Assembly: GCA_035630295.1 (NCBI GenBank)
Contig: DASQKY010000023.1
Span: 1 to 64,000 of the forward strand
DNA: 64,000 nt
Reading direction: 5' to 3'
Source of the DNA: Acidimicrobiales bacterium
Lineage (GTDB): Bacteria > Actinomycetota > Acidimicrobiia > Acidimicrobiales > Iamiaceae
A program made the translations under genes and the position numbers. Below the pieces are notes generated by a model, which ran no database searches, was not told the origin of the DNA, and saw only the letters and a list, made by a program, of their open reading frames with translations. Positions 54,642-63,046 of this stretch are shown here, piece by piece (the stretch's first letter is position 1; every line of letters begins with the position of its first letter).

Positions 54642-56471
54642 TCAGGCCGGGGCGGTGCCTCCCACCCAGGCCCGGTGGAGGGCGGCGTAGCGGCCGCCGG
54701 CCGCCAGCAGCTCGGCGTGCGGGCCCACCTCCACCAGGCGACCGGCGTCGACCACCAGCACCACGTCGGCCCGCTCGGCGGTGGAGAGGCGGTGGGCCAC
54801 GGTGACCGTGGTCCGGCCGGCGGCCAGGCGGGTGAGGGCCACGGCCAGGGCCCTCTCGGTCTCGGGATCCACCGCCGAGGTGGCCTCGTCCAGGACCAGC
54901 AGGCCGGGGTCCGAGACCTGGGCCCGCACCAGGGCCACGAGCTGGCGCTCCCCCACCGACAGGGAGCCGCCCCGCTCCCCCACCTCGGTGTCGAGGCCGA
55001 CGGCCATGCGCTCCACCCACCACCGCAGGCCCAAGGTGTCGACGGCGGCCTCGATGTCGGCGTCAGCGGCGGCGAGGTGCCCGAGGCGGATGTTGTCCCG
55101 CACGGTGCCGGCGAACAGGAAGCCGTCCTGGGGCACCATCCGCACCCGGGCCAGGCGCGAGGCCGGGGCCACCTCCCGCAGGTCCACGCCCCCCACCTCG
55201 ACCCGGCCCTCGGTGGGGTCGGCCAGGCGGGCCAACAGGCCGGCCAGGGTGGTCTTGCCCGACCCGGTCCGGCCCACCACGGCCACCGACGCCCCCGGGG
55301 CGATGGCCACCGACACGTCCCGGAGGACGGGCGGGCCGCCCCGGTAGGCGAAGCCCACGCCGTGCAGGGCCACGGCCAGGGGCCCGGGGGGCAGCGCCAC
55401 CCCCGGGTCGGGTTCGACCACGTCGACGGGGACGTCGAGCAAGGAGAGGACCTTGCGGGCGCCGGCCGCCGCGTTCTGGGTCTGGTCCAGGACCTCGTTC
55501 AGCTCCGCCACCGGCTGGGTCAGGAGCGTGACCAGGAACAGGAAGGCCACCAGCTCCCCGGCGTCGAGGCCCCACGCCCCGCCCCGGGCCACCCCGACGG
55601 CGGCCACCGCGGCCACGGCCACGGCTCCGACCACGTCGCCCAGCGGGAACGTGAGGGCGAACAGGCGCAGGCCCCGCACCTCGGCCCGGTACTGGCCGTC
55701 GATGGCTGCCCCCAGCCGGCGCCGGCCCCGGGGCTCCAGGCCGTAGGCCCGGATGACGGGGGCCCCGCCGACGCTCTCGGAGAACTCGCTCATGGTGTCG
55801 CCGACCCGGGACCGCACCGCGTCCCAGGCCGCCAGCTGGCGGCGTTGGAGGTTCCGCAGCACCACCACGTAGGGGACGAACACGGCGACGGTCAGCACGG
55901 CCAGGGGCCAGGCGTAGACGGCCATGACCGCCAGCACGCCGAGGATGGAGGCCGTCGACGTGATCCAGACCATGGCCCCCCACTGCCAGAACTGGGCCAG
56001 GGTCTCCACGTCGCTGGTCACCCGGGCGACCAGGATGCCCCGCCGCGACTCGGTGTGATCGGCGGCGGCCAACCGGTGGATGTGGGCGAAGGCCCGGACC
56101 CGCAGCCCGGCCAGGCCGGCCTCGGCCACCCGGGTGAGGCGGGCCAGGGTCCAGCGCCCCAGCAGCCAGAACCCCAGGACGGCCACCGCGCCGGCGGCGG
56201 TGGCGGCGGCCACGAACCGGGGCCGGTAGCCGTCGGGGCCCAGGATGCCCCGGTCGAGGATCTGCTGCACCAGGACCGGCACCACCACCCGGCCCGCCGC
56301 CGTGGCCAGGGCCAGGACGGTGGTCAGGCCCACGCCCACCCGCAGCTCGGGCATCTGGCCCAGGACGCGCCGGAAGGCGGCGAAGGCGCCGCCGTCCTGG
56401 ACGTCCGGGTCCCGCGGGTCGGTGGCCCGGACCTCGTCGTGGCCCCCCTCCACCGGGAGCGGGGGGGTCAC
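54642..56471 (-). CDS. ABC exporter half-transporter with non-canonical signature motif
   Basis: A 609-residue protein with six membrane helices (about residues 45-330) and a nucleotide-binding domain. Walker A is VGRTGSGKTT and Walker B LLVLDEATSAVD with the catalytic glutamate intact, but the signature motif reads SLSVGERQ instead of LSGGQ. The H-loop is VAHRLST. The GTG start overlaps the stop of the upstream partner gene (GTGA). Together they form a heterodimeric exporter with one degenerate ATP site, similar in plan to TM287/288. Substrate unknown; lipid or drug export is typical of the family. Confidence 0.9.
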   Translation of the reverse strand: MTPPLPVEGGHDEVRATDPRDPDVQDGGAFAAFRRVLGQMPELRVGVGLTTVLALATAAGRVVVPVLVQQILDRGILGPDGYRPRFVAAATAAGAVAVLGFWLLGRWTLARLTRVAEAGLAGLRVRAFAHIHRLAAADHTESRRGILVARVTSDVETLAQFWQWGAMVWITSTASILGVLAVMAVYAWPLAVLTVAVFVPYVVVLRNLQRRQLAAWDAVRSRVGDTMSEFSESVGGAPVIRAYGLEPRGRRRLGAAIDGQYRAEVRGLRLFALTFPLGDVVGAVAVAAVAAVGVARGGAWGLDAGELVAFLFLVTLLTQPVAELNEVLDQTQNAAAGARKVLSLLDVPVDVVEPDPGVALPPGPLAVALHGVGFAYRGGPPVLRDVSVAIAPGASVAVVGRTGSGKTTLAGLLARLADPTEGRVEVGGVDLREVAPASRLARVRMVPQDGFLFAGTVRDNIRLGHLAAADADIEAAVDTLGLRWWVERMAVGLDTEVGERGGSLSVGERQLVALVRAQVSDPGLLVLDEATSAVDPETERALAVALTRLAAGRTTVTVAHRLSTAERADVVLVVDAGRLVEVGPHAELLAAGGRYAALHRAWVGGTAPA

Positions 56472-58303
56472 GGCGAGGCCCCCTCGAACGGGGCGTCCCG
56501 CTCGTCCCTCGTGTAGGCCCGCACCAGGGCGGCGTAGGCGGGCACGCCGGCCAGCAGCTCCTCGTGGGGGCCGATGCCGCCCACCCGCCCCCCGTCGAGG
56601 AAGACGACCCGGTCGGCCAGGCGGATGGTCGAGAGCCGGTGGGCCACCACGATGGTGGTCGTCGTGAGCTGCGCCCCCAGCCCGGCCAGGATCTGCTCCT
56701 CGACGGCGGGGTCGACGGCGCTGGTGGCGTCGTCCATCAGGAGCAGGCCCGGCCGGCGGACCAGGGCCCGGGCCAGGGCCAGGCGCTGGCGCTGGCCGCC
56801 CGAGAGGGTCACGCCCCGCTCGCCCAGCACGGTGTCGAGCCCGTCGGGCAGGGCGGCCACGAAACCGTCGGCCCGGGCCAGCCGCAGGGCGGGGACCAGG
56901 GCCGGGTCGTCGTCGTCCCGCCCGGCCAGGACGTTGGCCCGCACGGTGTCGGCGAACAGGAACGCCTCCTGGAACACCACGCCCACGGCCCGGTGGAGCG
57001 CGTCGCGGTCGAGGTCGGGCACGGCCACGCCGCCCAGGCGGACCTCCCCCGCGGTGGGCTCCAGCAGCCCCGCCACCAGGTGGCACAACGTCGTCTTGCC
57101 CCCGGCGGTGGCCCCGGTGAGGGCCACCACCTCGCCGGGGTCAACCGAGAACGACACCCCGTCGAGCACCGGCACCGCCGGGTCGTGGGCGAAGCCCAGG
57201 CCGTCCACCTCGACGGCCAGGGCCCCGGGGGGCAGGGCCTCGCCACCCCGGGCCGGGTGGCGCTCCTCGGCGCCGGGGGCCAGCACCCGATCGAGCCGGT
57301 CGGCGGCCACCACCGACGGCGCCATGAGCTCCAGCAGGTACCCCATGATCCGCATGGGGGCGCCCAGCACCGTGAACAGGGCCAGGGCCTCGACGATGCC
57401 CCCCTCGGTGACGGCGCCGGTCGAGAGGCGCCAGGCCCCGAGGCCCAGCACCGCCACCGCCCCCAGGTTGGGCAGGGCGGTGAGGCCGGGCTCGAACCAG
57501 GCCCGGAGCTCCCCGACCCGCACCCGCTGGCGGCGGAGGGCATCGGCGGAGCCGGCGAACCGGTCGTGCTCGTGGCCGCCCAGGCCCAGCAGCTTCACCA
57601 CCAGGGCACCGTCGAAGCTCTCGTGGGCCACGGCGGCCATGTCGCCGTAGCGGGCCTGGCCGGTGGCGGCCGGCGCCTCCACCCGGCCGGTGTAGAAGCG
57701 GTTCAGCGCCACCAGGGTCGGGAACACGGCCAGGGCCACCAGGGCCAGGGCCCAGTCCACCACCAGCAAGCGCCCGAAGGCGACGGCCCCGATCACGAAG
57801 GCGCTCAGGGAGAACGGCGCCGGGTTGATGAACTCCACGGCCCGGAGGGTGTCGTTGTCGGCGTGGGCCATGAGCTGGCCGGCCGGGTGCCCGGCGTGGA
57901 AGCGGAGCGGGGCGGCCAGGTAGCGCTCGGCCAGCCGGAGCCGCCACGTCGCCCCCATGCGGAACGTGGTGACGCCGCAGAAGAAGCGACGGGTGACGAC
58001 CCCCGCCGCCCGGGCCAGGGCGATCACCACCACCGCGCCGGTGACGACCAGGACGGTGCGGCCGTCGACCCCGCCGAAGCGGCCCCCGCCCGGCGACCCG
58101 GACAACCCGGGGACGATGACCTCGTCGGTCACCTGGCCCAGGGCCGTGGTCGAGGCCACCGTCATCACCGCGAAGACGGTGGCGCCGGCCACCGAGGTGG
58201 CGAAGGGGCGGGGGTGGGTGCGGACCGACCGCCACAACAGGGCCATCCCCCGCCGGAACACCGAGGGGGTGGGCGCGCCGGGGAGGTCGGGTGCGGTCGC
58301 CAT
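56468..58303 (-). CDS. ABC exporter half-transporter with Asp in place of the catalytic Glu
   Basis: A 611-residue partner of the next gene. Six membrane helices are followed by a nucleotide-binding domain with Walker A TGATAGGKTT, canonical signature TLSGGQRQRLALARA, and Walker B LLLMDDATSAVD, in which the catalytic Glu is Asp. Its Walker sites pair with the partner's SVGE signature (degenerate site), while its own signature pairs with the partner's intact Walker B (working site). The ATG at 58303 is the only sensible start. Operon of two genes; nothing nearby indicates the substrate. Confidence 0.92.
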   Translation of the reverse strand: MATAPDLPGAPTPSVFRRGMALLWRSVRTHPRPFATSVAGATVFAVMTVASTTALGQVTDEVIVPGLSGSPGGGRFGGVDGRTVLVVTGAVVVIALARAAGVVTRRFFCGVTTFRMGATWRLRLAERYLAAPLRFHAGHPAGQLMAHADNDTLRAVEFINPAPFSLSAFVIGAVAFGRLLVVDWALALVALAVFPTLVALNRFYTGRVEAPAATGQARYGDMAAVAHESFDGALVVKLLGLGGHEHDRFAGSADALRRQRVRVGELRAWFEPGLTALPNLGAVAVLGLGAWRLSTGAVTEGGIVEALALFTVLGAPMRIMGYLLELMAPSVVAADRLDRVLAPGAEERHPARGGEALPPGALAVEVDGLGFAHDPAVPVLDGVSFSVDPGEVVALTGATAGGKTTLCHLVAGLLEPTAGEVRLGGVAVPDLDRDALHRAVGVVFQEAFLFADTVRANVLAGRDDDDPALVPALRLARADGFVAALPDGLDTVLGERGVTLSGGQRQRLALARALVRRPGLLLMDDATSAVDPAVEEQILAGLGAQLTTTTIVVAHRLSTIRLADRVVFLDGGRVGGIGPHEELLAGVPAYAALVRAYTRDERDAPFEGASP

Positions 58304-58386
58304 GGCCGCCGGCCATCCAACCGTGCCCCCACCCCCGCCACAACCCGGCGCCGTCCCGGGCCGGCGGCGCGCCGCGGTCCCAGGGC

Positions 58387-60036
58387 TCAGGCCAGGACCA
58401 GGCGGCGCCGCTGGGCGGGGTCGGTGACCGGGTGGTCGCGGCGGCTGTGGGCGCCCCTGCTCTCGGTCCGGGCCGTGGCCGCCAGGACCACGGCCCGGGC
58501 CACCTCGGCCAGGTTGGCCAGCTCGTGGGCCTCGGTGGGCACCGCCTGGCCGGCGGCGGCGGACCGGGCGGCCAGGGCGGCGGCGCTGACGGCGGCGGCA
58601 TCGGCCACGGCGCCGGCAGCGGCGAGGGTGGTGGCGTCTCGCACCACCCCGGCCCCGGCGCTCATGGCCCGCTGGAGGCCGTCACGCCCCTCGCGCCCCT
58701 CGCCCCCCGGGACGGCGGGGGGCGGAGCGGTGACCCCCGGGCCCACCGGCCCGGGACGGGCCAGGAGCCGTCCACCGACGGTGCCCGGACCCAGCGGGCC
58801 GCCCTCGGCGTCGCCGCCCAGGACCGCCCGCATGGCCCCCGTGGCCTCCGGCCCCACCCGGCCCCGCTCGATGGCCTCCACCGCCCGGGGCCCGAAGACC
58901 ATCCCCTCCAGCAGCGAGTTGGAGGCCAGCCGGTTGGCCCCGTGGACCCCGGTGCACGAGGCCTCGCCGGCCGCCCACAGGCCGGGCAGCGAGCTGGACC
59001 CGTCCAGGTCGGTGACGATGCCTCCGCACGTGTAGTGGGCCGCGGGGGCCACGGGCAGCAGGTCGCGGGTGGGGTCGAGGCCGATGGGGCGGAGAGCTGC
59101 GGCGATGGTCGGGAAGCGGGCCGCGAAGTCCTCCAGGTGCCGGGCGTCGAGGAACACGTGGTCGATGCCCTGGGCCGCCATGACCTCCACCTCGGCCCGG
59201 GAGACCACGTCGCGGGGCTGGAGCTCGTCGACGAAGCGCTGGCCCCGGCCGTCGCGCAGCAGGGCGCCGTGGCCCCGCAGGGCCTCGGACAGGAGGGGTC
59301 GGGGCATGGCCTCGTGGTGCAGCGCCGTGGGGTGGAACTGGACGAACTCGACGTCGGCGACGGCCACCCCCGCCCGCAGGGCCATGGCGATGCCGTCACC
59401 GGTGGCCTCCAGGGGGTTGGTGGTCACGGCGTAGAGCTGGCCGGCCCCGCCGGTGGTGACCAGCACGTGGTCGGCCCGCACCACCACCGGCGCCCCGTCG
59501 GGCCCCACCGCGGCGACGCCCCGGCACCGGCCCCCCTCGACCAGCAGGTCGACGGCGAAGTGGTGCTCGTAGAGGGCGGCCGCGCCGCGCTGCACGGCGG
59601 CCACGAGGGCCCGCTCGACCTCGGCGCCCGTGGCCGCCCCCCCGGCGTGGACGATGCGGGCCTGGCTGTGGCCGCCCTCCCGGGCCAGCTGGAGAGAGCC
59701 GTCGGGATCGCGGTCGAAGGCCGCGCCCAGGGCGATGAGCTCGTGCACCCGGGCCGGTCCCTCGTCGACCAGCACCCGCACCGCCTCGGTGTCGCACAGG
59801 CCCGCCCCGCAGGCCAGGGTGTCGGCCAGGTGCAGGTCGGTGGAGTCGGGGTCGTCGTGGAGCACGGCGGCCACCCCGCCCTGGGCCCACCGGGTGGTGG
59901 CCTGGGGGAGCTCGCCCTTGGTCAGGACCCCGACCCGCAGGCCGTGCCGGTCGGCGGCCCGCACCGCGGCCGACAGCCCAGCCACGCCACTGCCCAGCAC
60001 CAACAGGTCGAGCTGGTCGACATCTCCCGGGGCCAT
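58387..60036 (-). CDS. nadB: L-aspartate oxidase
   Basis: FAD enzyme that oxidises aspartate to iminoaspartate, the first step of NAD synthesis. The FAD-binding VLGSGVAGLSAAVRAA motif, the RWAQGGVAAV segment, EFVQFHPTALHH and the HYTCGGIVTDLDG with GLWAAGEASCTGVHGANRLASNSLLEG regions (in parts) are all family hallmarks. 549 residues, full length, with a proline/glycine-rich insert near 420-450. The ATG lies 9 bases after TATCGT. nadA and nadC are not in the window. In other actinobacteria it groups with panC/panD genes. Confidence 0.95.
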   Translation of the reverse strand: MAPGDVDQLDLLVLGSGVAGLSAAVRAADRHGLRVGVLTKGELPQATTRWAQGGVAAVLHDDPDSTDLHLADTLACGAGLCDTEAVRVLVDEGPARVHELIALGAAFDRDPDGSLQLAREGGHSQARIVHAGGAATGAEVERALVAAVQRGAAALYEHHFAVDLLVEGGRCRGVAAVGPDGAPVVVRADHVLVTTGGAGQLYAVTTNPLEATGDGIAMALRAGVAVADVEFVQFHPTALHHEAMPRPLLSEALRGHGALLRDGRGQRFVDELQPRDVVSRAEVEVMAAQGIDHVFLDARHLEDFAARFPTIAAALRPIGLDPTRDLLPVAPAAHYTCGGIVTDLDGSSSLPGLWAAGEASCTGVHGANRLASNSLLEGMVFGPRAVEAIERGRVGPEATGAMRAVLGGDAEGGPLGPGTVGGRLLARPGPVGPGVTAPPPAVPGGEGREGRDGLQRAMSAGAGVVRDATTLAAAGAVADAAAVSAAALAARSAAAGQAVPTEAHELANLAEVARAVVLAATARTESRGAHSRRDHPVTDPAQRRRLVLA

Positions 60037-60223
60037 CGCCGCCCGACGATACGACCCCGGGCCGCGGACGCCCCGCAGGCGATGACGGCGAGGCCCCCAG
60101 CCGACCCATCGGAGGAGGCGTGGGCCGGGCGCCCGTGGGGCATCCTGCCGGTCGCGCTTCCCCTGCGTCCCACCCCCGATCGCCCGAGGAAGCCGTGCCG
60201 GACACCGTCGGGTCCCGCCGTTG

Positions 60224-60475
60224 ATGGCCGGACGCCCCCGCCACCCCCACCCGGCCGTCGAGCGCGCCGTGCGCCGGGCCGAGCAGCAGCTCTGGCGCGT
60301 CATCCCCTCCCGGGGCCACGCCTGGGCCCGGCTGCTGTGTCCCGCTCGCGACCGGTCGGGCTGCGCGCTGTCGGTCTGGTCCACGCCGGCCCGCCCCGAG
60401 GCCCACGCGGGGGACATCCTCCGTCGCGTGGGAGACTGCCCCCACCGGAGCCCCGAAGGAGGGCCGCCACCGTGA
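60224..60475 (+). CDS. small RGHAW-motif protein, putative toxin of a toxin-antitoxin-like pair
   Basis: 83 residues: basic head MAGRPRHPHPAVERAV, then WRVIPSRGHAWARLLCP, SGCALSVWSTPARPEAH and a DILRRVGDCPH end, with cysteines that could bind metal. As I recall, this pattern (GHAW, CP, SVWSTP, CPH) marks a widespread uncharacterised family usually next to a second small gene, in the manner of HicA toxins. The ATG at 60224 overlaps a possible TTG at 60221. The stop overlaps the start of the partner (GTGA). The pair lies on the opposite strand between panD and nadB. Function not proven. Confidence 0.7.
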   Translation: MAGRPRHPHPAVERAVRRAEQQLWRVIPSRGHAWARLLCPARDRSGCALSVWSTPARPEAHAGDILRRVGDCPHRSPEGGPPP

Positions 60476-60729
60476 CCATCTTCGACTTCACGCTCACCGT
60501 GGAGGGCTTGGACGTCCTGGACGACGACGTCATCGACGCCCTCTTCGCCGCCGGGTGCGGGGACGCCACCATCGGGCAGGCCGACGGCGTCCCGCGGGCC
60601 ACGTTCCACCGTGAGGCCCCCGGGTTCTCCGAGGCCGTCAGCTCGGCCATCCGCCAGGTCGAGGCCGTCGCCCCCGGCGCCCGGGTGGTGGCCGTGACCC
60701 GGGCCCCTGAGTCCGCGGCATCAGCCTGA
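60472..60729 (+). CDS. small partner protein, putative antitoxin
   Basis: 85 residues: MTIFDFTLTVEGLDVLDDDV followed by IDALFAAGCGDATIGQADG, then AISS-like helices and VAPGARVVAV. It resembles the partners I recall beside RGHAW proteins, whose longer versions carry a C-terminal DNA-binding domain; here that domain is absent, so autoregulation would need another factor. Acidic, which suits a neutraliser of its basic partner. GTG start overlaps the upstream stop; GGAGGG lies 9 bases upstream. The stop is 19 bases from the panD stop, tail to tail. Confidence 0.7.
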   Translation: MTIFDFTLTVEGLDVLDDDVIDALFAAGCGDATIGQADGVPRATFHREAPGFSEAVSSAIRQVEAVAPGARVVAVTRAPESAASA

Positions 60730-60748
60730 TCGACGGCCGGCCGGTCGC

Positions 60749-61174
60749 TCAGCGGGCGGCCGGGACCTCGACGTAGCGGCGGGGGGCCGGGGAGTCGAGG
60801 GCGGCCAGGGTGCGGGCCGTGTCCTCGTCCACCAGGCGGTTGTCGGTGTCGACGTGGACGATGCGGGGGGCGTAGCCGGCCAGCTCGGCCTCGTCGTAGT
60901 CGGCGTAGCTGATGATGATGACCTTGTCGCCCGGCGAGACCAGGCGAGCGGCGGCGCCGTTCAGGCAGACGTCGCCCGAGCCCCGCACCCCCTCGATGAC
61001 GTAGGTCTCCAGCCGGGCGCCGTTGTCGATGTCGACCACGGCCACCTGCTCGTACTCGGCCAGGTCGGCGGCATCCATGAGGTCGCGGTCGACGGTGATG
61101 GACCCCACGTAGTGCAGGTCGGCGTCGGTGACCGTGGCCCGGTGGACCTTGGACTTCATCATGCGGCGGCGCAC
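60749..61174 (-). CDS. panD: aspartate 1-decarboxylase proenzyme
   Basis: Makes beta-alanine for pantothenate. The proenzyme cleaves itself at Gly24-Ser25 in HYVGSITVD to give a pyruvoyl group. With the GTG start at 61174 these residues align exactly with Gly24-Ser25 of the E. coli enzyme, and the GTG has AGGAG 7 bases upstream, so it was preferred over the ATG pair at 61162/61159. 141 residues; the family motifs [22 protein letters not shown] are present. Downstream of panC by 146 bases. Confidence 0.95.
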   Translation of the reverse strand: MRRRMMKSKVHRATVTDADLHYVGSITVDRDLMDAADLAEYEQVAVVDIDNGARLETYVIEGVRGSGDVCLNGAAARLVSPGDKVIIISYADYDEAELAGYAPRIVHVDTDNRLVDEDTARTLAALDSPAPRRYVEVPAAR

Positions 61175-61320
61175 GGGGCGGCTCCTCTGCTGGTGGGCGC
61201 CGCCGTGGCGGTCACCCCCGGGGTGGAACAGGTTCATCCTGCCCGCTGAGGAGGGCCACCGACAACCCGGGGGCGACCCAGCCGGCCCCGCCGAGAGGCC
61301 CGGGCCCGGGCCTCCGACGC

Positions 61321-62172
61321 TCAGGCCGGGACGGTGACGCCGAGGTTGTCGAGCAGGCGGGGCCGGCCCACCCGGGCCGCCAACAGGAGCCGCACCTCGC
61401 CGGCCAGGGGATCGATCGGGGCCAGCGTGTCGGCCGCCACCGCGGCCACGTAGTCCAGGTCGGCCAGGGGCTCGGTCCCCACCACCTCGGCCATGCGGGC
61501 CTCGACCGCCCCGGCCCGCCGCTCCCCCGCCGCCACCAGGGCCGCCCCCTCCCGCAGGGCCCGGTGCAGCACCGGCGCCGCGGCCCGCTCCTCGGGGCCG
61601 AGGTAGACGTTGCGGCTGGAGCGGGCCAGGCCGTCGGCCTCGCGCACCGTGGGGCAGGCCACCACCTCCACCGGCAGGGACAGGTCGGCCACCAGGCGCC
61701 GCACCACGCACACCTGCTGCCAGTCCTTGGCCCCGAAGTGGACCCGGCACGGCCCCACGACGGCCAGGAGCTTGGTGACCACGGTGGCCACCCCGGCGAA
61801 GTGGGTGGGGCGGGTGGCCCCCTCGAAGCGCTCGGTGATGCCCTCCACCGCCACCGTGGTCAGCACCGGCTCGGGGTACATCTCGGCCACGGGGGGGGCG
61901 AAGAACAGGTCGACGCCGGCCTCCCGGCACAGGGCGGTGTCGCGGGCCAGGTCCCGCGGGTAGGCGTCGAGGTCCTCGCCCACCCCGAACTGCAGGGGGT
62001 TGACGAACACGCTGGCCACCACCAGGTCGCAGTCCCGGCGGGCCGCGGCCATGAGCGAGGCGTGGCCCTCGTGCAGGTAGCCCATGGTGGGCACGAAGCC
62101 CACCGTGGCCCCGGCGGCCCGCGCCGCCTCGGTGCGGGCCCGCACCTCGGCCACGGTGGTGAGGGTGTCCAT
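61321..62172 (-). CDS. panC: pantothenate synthetase
   Basis: Condenses pantoate and beta-alanine with ATP. The nucleotidyltransferase motifs are intact: [14 protein letters not shown] (HIGH-like), [37 protein letters not shown], and [12 protein letters not shown] (KMSKS-like). 283 residues, normal. The ATG overlaps the last base of the upstream DUF2520 gene stop (TGATG), a coupling also seen in mycobacteria, where the same three genes are adjacent. Confidence 0.96.
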   Translation of the reverse strand: MDTLTTVAEVRARTEAARAAGATVGFVPTMGYLHEGHASLMAAARRDCDLVVASVFVNPLQFGVGEDLDAYPRDLARDTALCREAGVDLFFAPPVAEMYPEPVLTTVAVEGITERFEGATRPTHFAGVATVVTKLLAVVGPCRVHFGAKDWQQVCVVRRLVADLSLPVEVVACPTVREADGLARSSRNVYLGPEERAAAPVLHRALREGAALVAAGERRAGAVEARMAEVVGTEPLADLDYVAAVAADTLAPIDPLAGEVRLLLAARVGRPRLLDNLGVTVPA

Positions 62173-62894
62173 CAGCGGGTCCCGGCCCCCAGGCGGCGGG
62201 CGGCGGCGGCCAGCGCGTCGTAGGCCGGTCGCTCGGCCGGGTCGAGGGCGGCCCGGTGGCGGTCCAGGGTGGCCTCGTCGCCCCGGGCCGCGGGGCCGGT
62301 GAGGGCGGCGGCGGGGCCGAGGGCGGCCACGTTGTCGAGGGTGTCGCGGGCCAGGTCCAGGTAGGCGGCCAACGGGACGCCGACCGGGCCGGCCACCCTC
62401 TCCACCTGCCCCAACAGAGCCACCAGGTGGTTGGAGGCGATGCAGGCGGCGGCGTGGTAGCCGGCCCGGTGCTCGTCGTCCACGGCCACCGCCGTCCCCC
62501 CCAGGTCGGCCACCACCCGCCCGGCCACCGGGTCTCCGGCCACCGCCCACCACACCCCGGCGGCCAACCGGGCCGCCCCCCGTTCGGGGTCGGGCAGGGT
62601 GGCCAGGGGGTGCAGGGCGGCCCGCCGGGGGTGGGGGGCCAGCACGTCGGGGCCGAGCGAGCCGGCCAGGTGGGCCACCACGCACCGCTCGTCGGGGGCC
62701 ACGGCGGCGGCCACCGCGGCGATGGACGTGTCGGGGGTCGCCACCACCAGCAGGTCGGTCCCGGAGGCGGCGCCGGCCAGGTCGTCGCCCCGGCCCCGCG
62801 GCGCCAGGACCTCCCACCCGGCCCGGCCCAGGGCGCCGGCCAGCGACCCCCCGGCCCGCCCGGGCCCGATCACCCGGAGCCGGCGGCCGTCCAT
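62172..62894 (-). CDS. Rossmann-like and DUF2520 domain protein
   Basis: 240 residues. The N-terminal NAD(P)-binding fold is seen in [18 protein letters not shown] and [15 protein letters not shown]; the C-terminal DUF2520 part is helical with [19 protein letters not shown]. Members next to panC are thought to act in pantoate metabolism, but I cannot confirm a ketopantoate reductase activity. The ATG is fixed by TACCAT ending 7 bases upstream. First gene of the DUF2520-panC-panD group. Confidence 0.88.
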   Translation of the reverse strand: MDGRRLRVIGPGRAGGSLAGALGRAGWEVLAPRGRGDDLAGAASGTDLLVVATPDTSIAAVAAAVAPDERCVVAHLAGSLGPDVLAPHPRRAALHPLATLPDPERGAARLAAGVWWAVAGDPVAGRVVADLGGTAVAVDDEHRAGYHAAACIASNHLVALLGQVERVAGPVGVPLAAYLDLARDTLDNVAALGPAAALTGPAARGDEATLDRHRAALDPAERPAYDALAAAARRLGAGTR

Positions 62895-62901
62895 GGCGGC
62901 G

Positions 62902-62907
62902 ATGGTA
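62902..62907 (-). promoter_or_regulatory. -10-like TACCAT for the DUF2520-panC-panD genes
   Basis: TACCAT ends 7 bases before the ATG at 62894, identical in sequence and spacing to the promoter candidate at 5926. Confidence 0.5.
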
Positions 62908-63046
62908 CGCAGCCGGGAGCGACCGCCCCCACCCCGTCGCCCCGGTGCCCCGCGATGCCGGCGGAGGAAAGGCCGGCCCGGTGAGGCCGCCAGGCGCCAC
63001 CTCTCTCCGCGTCGACCGCCGGAACCGGCCTCGTCGATTCCCCGGG

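Noticed and set aside
60221-60223. TTG start for the RGHAW protein
   Set aside because: The next codon is ATG and neither has a distinguishing ribosome binding site; ATG is the more probable start.
61159-61162. ATG starts for panD
   Set aside because: The GTG at 61174 has the better ribosome binding site and makes the Gly24-Ser25 cleavage numbering match the family.
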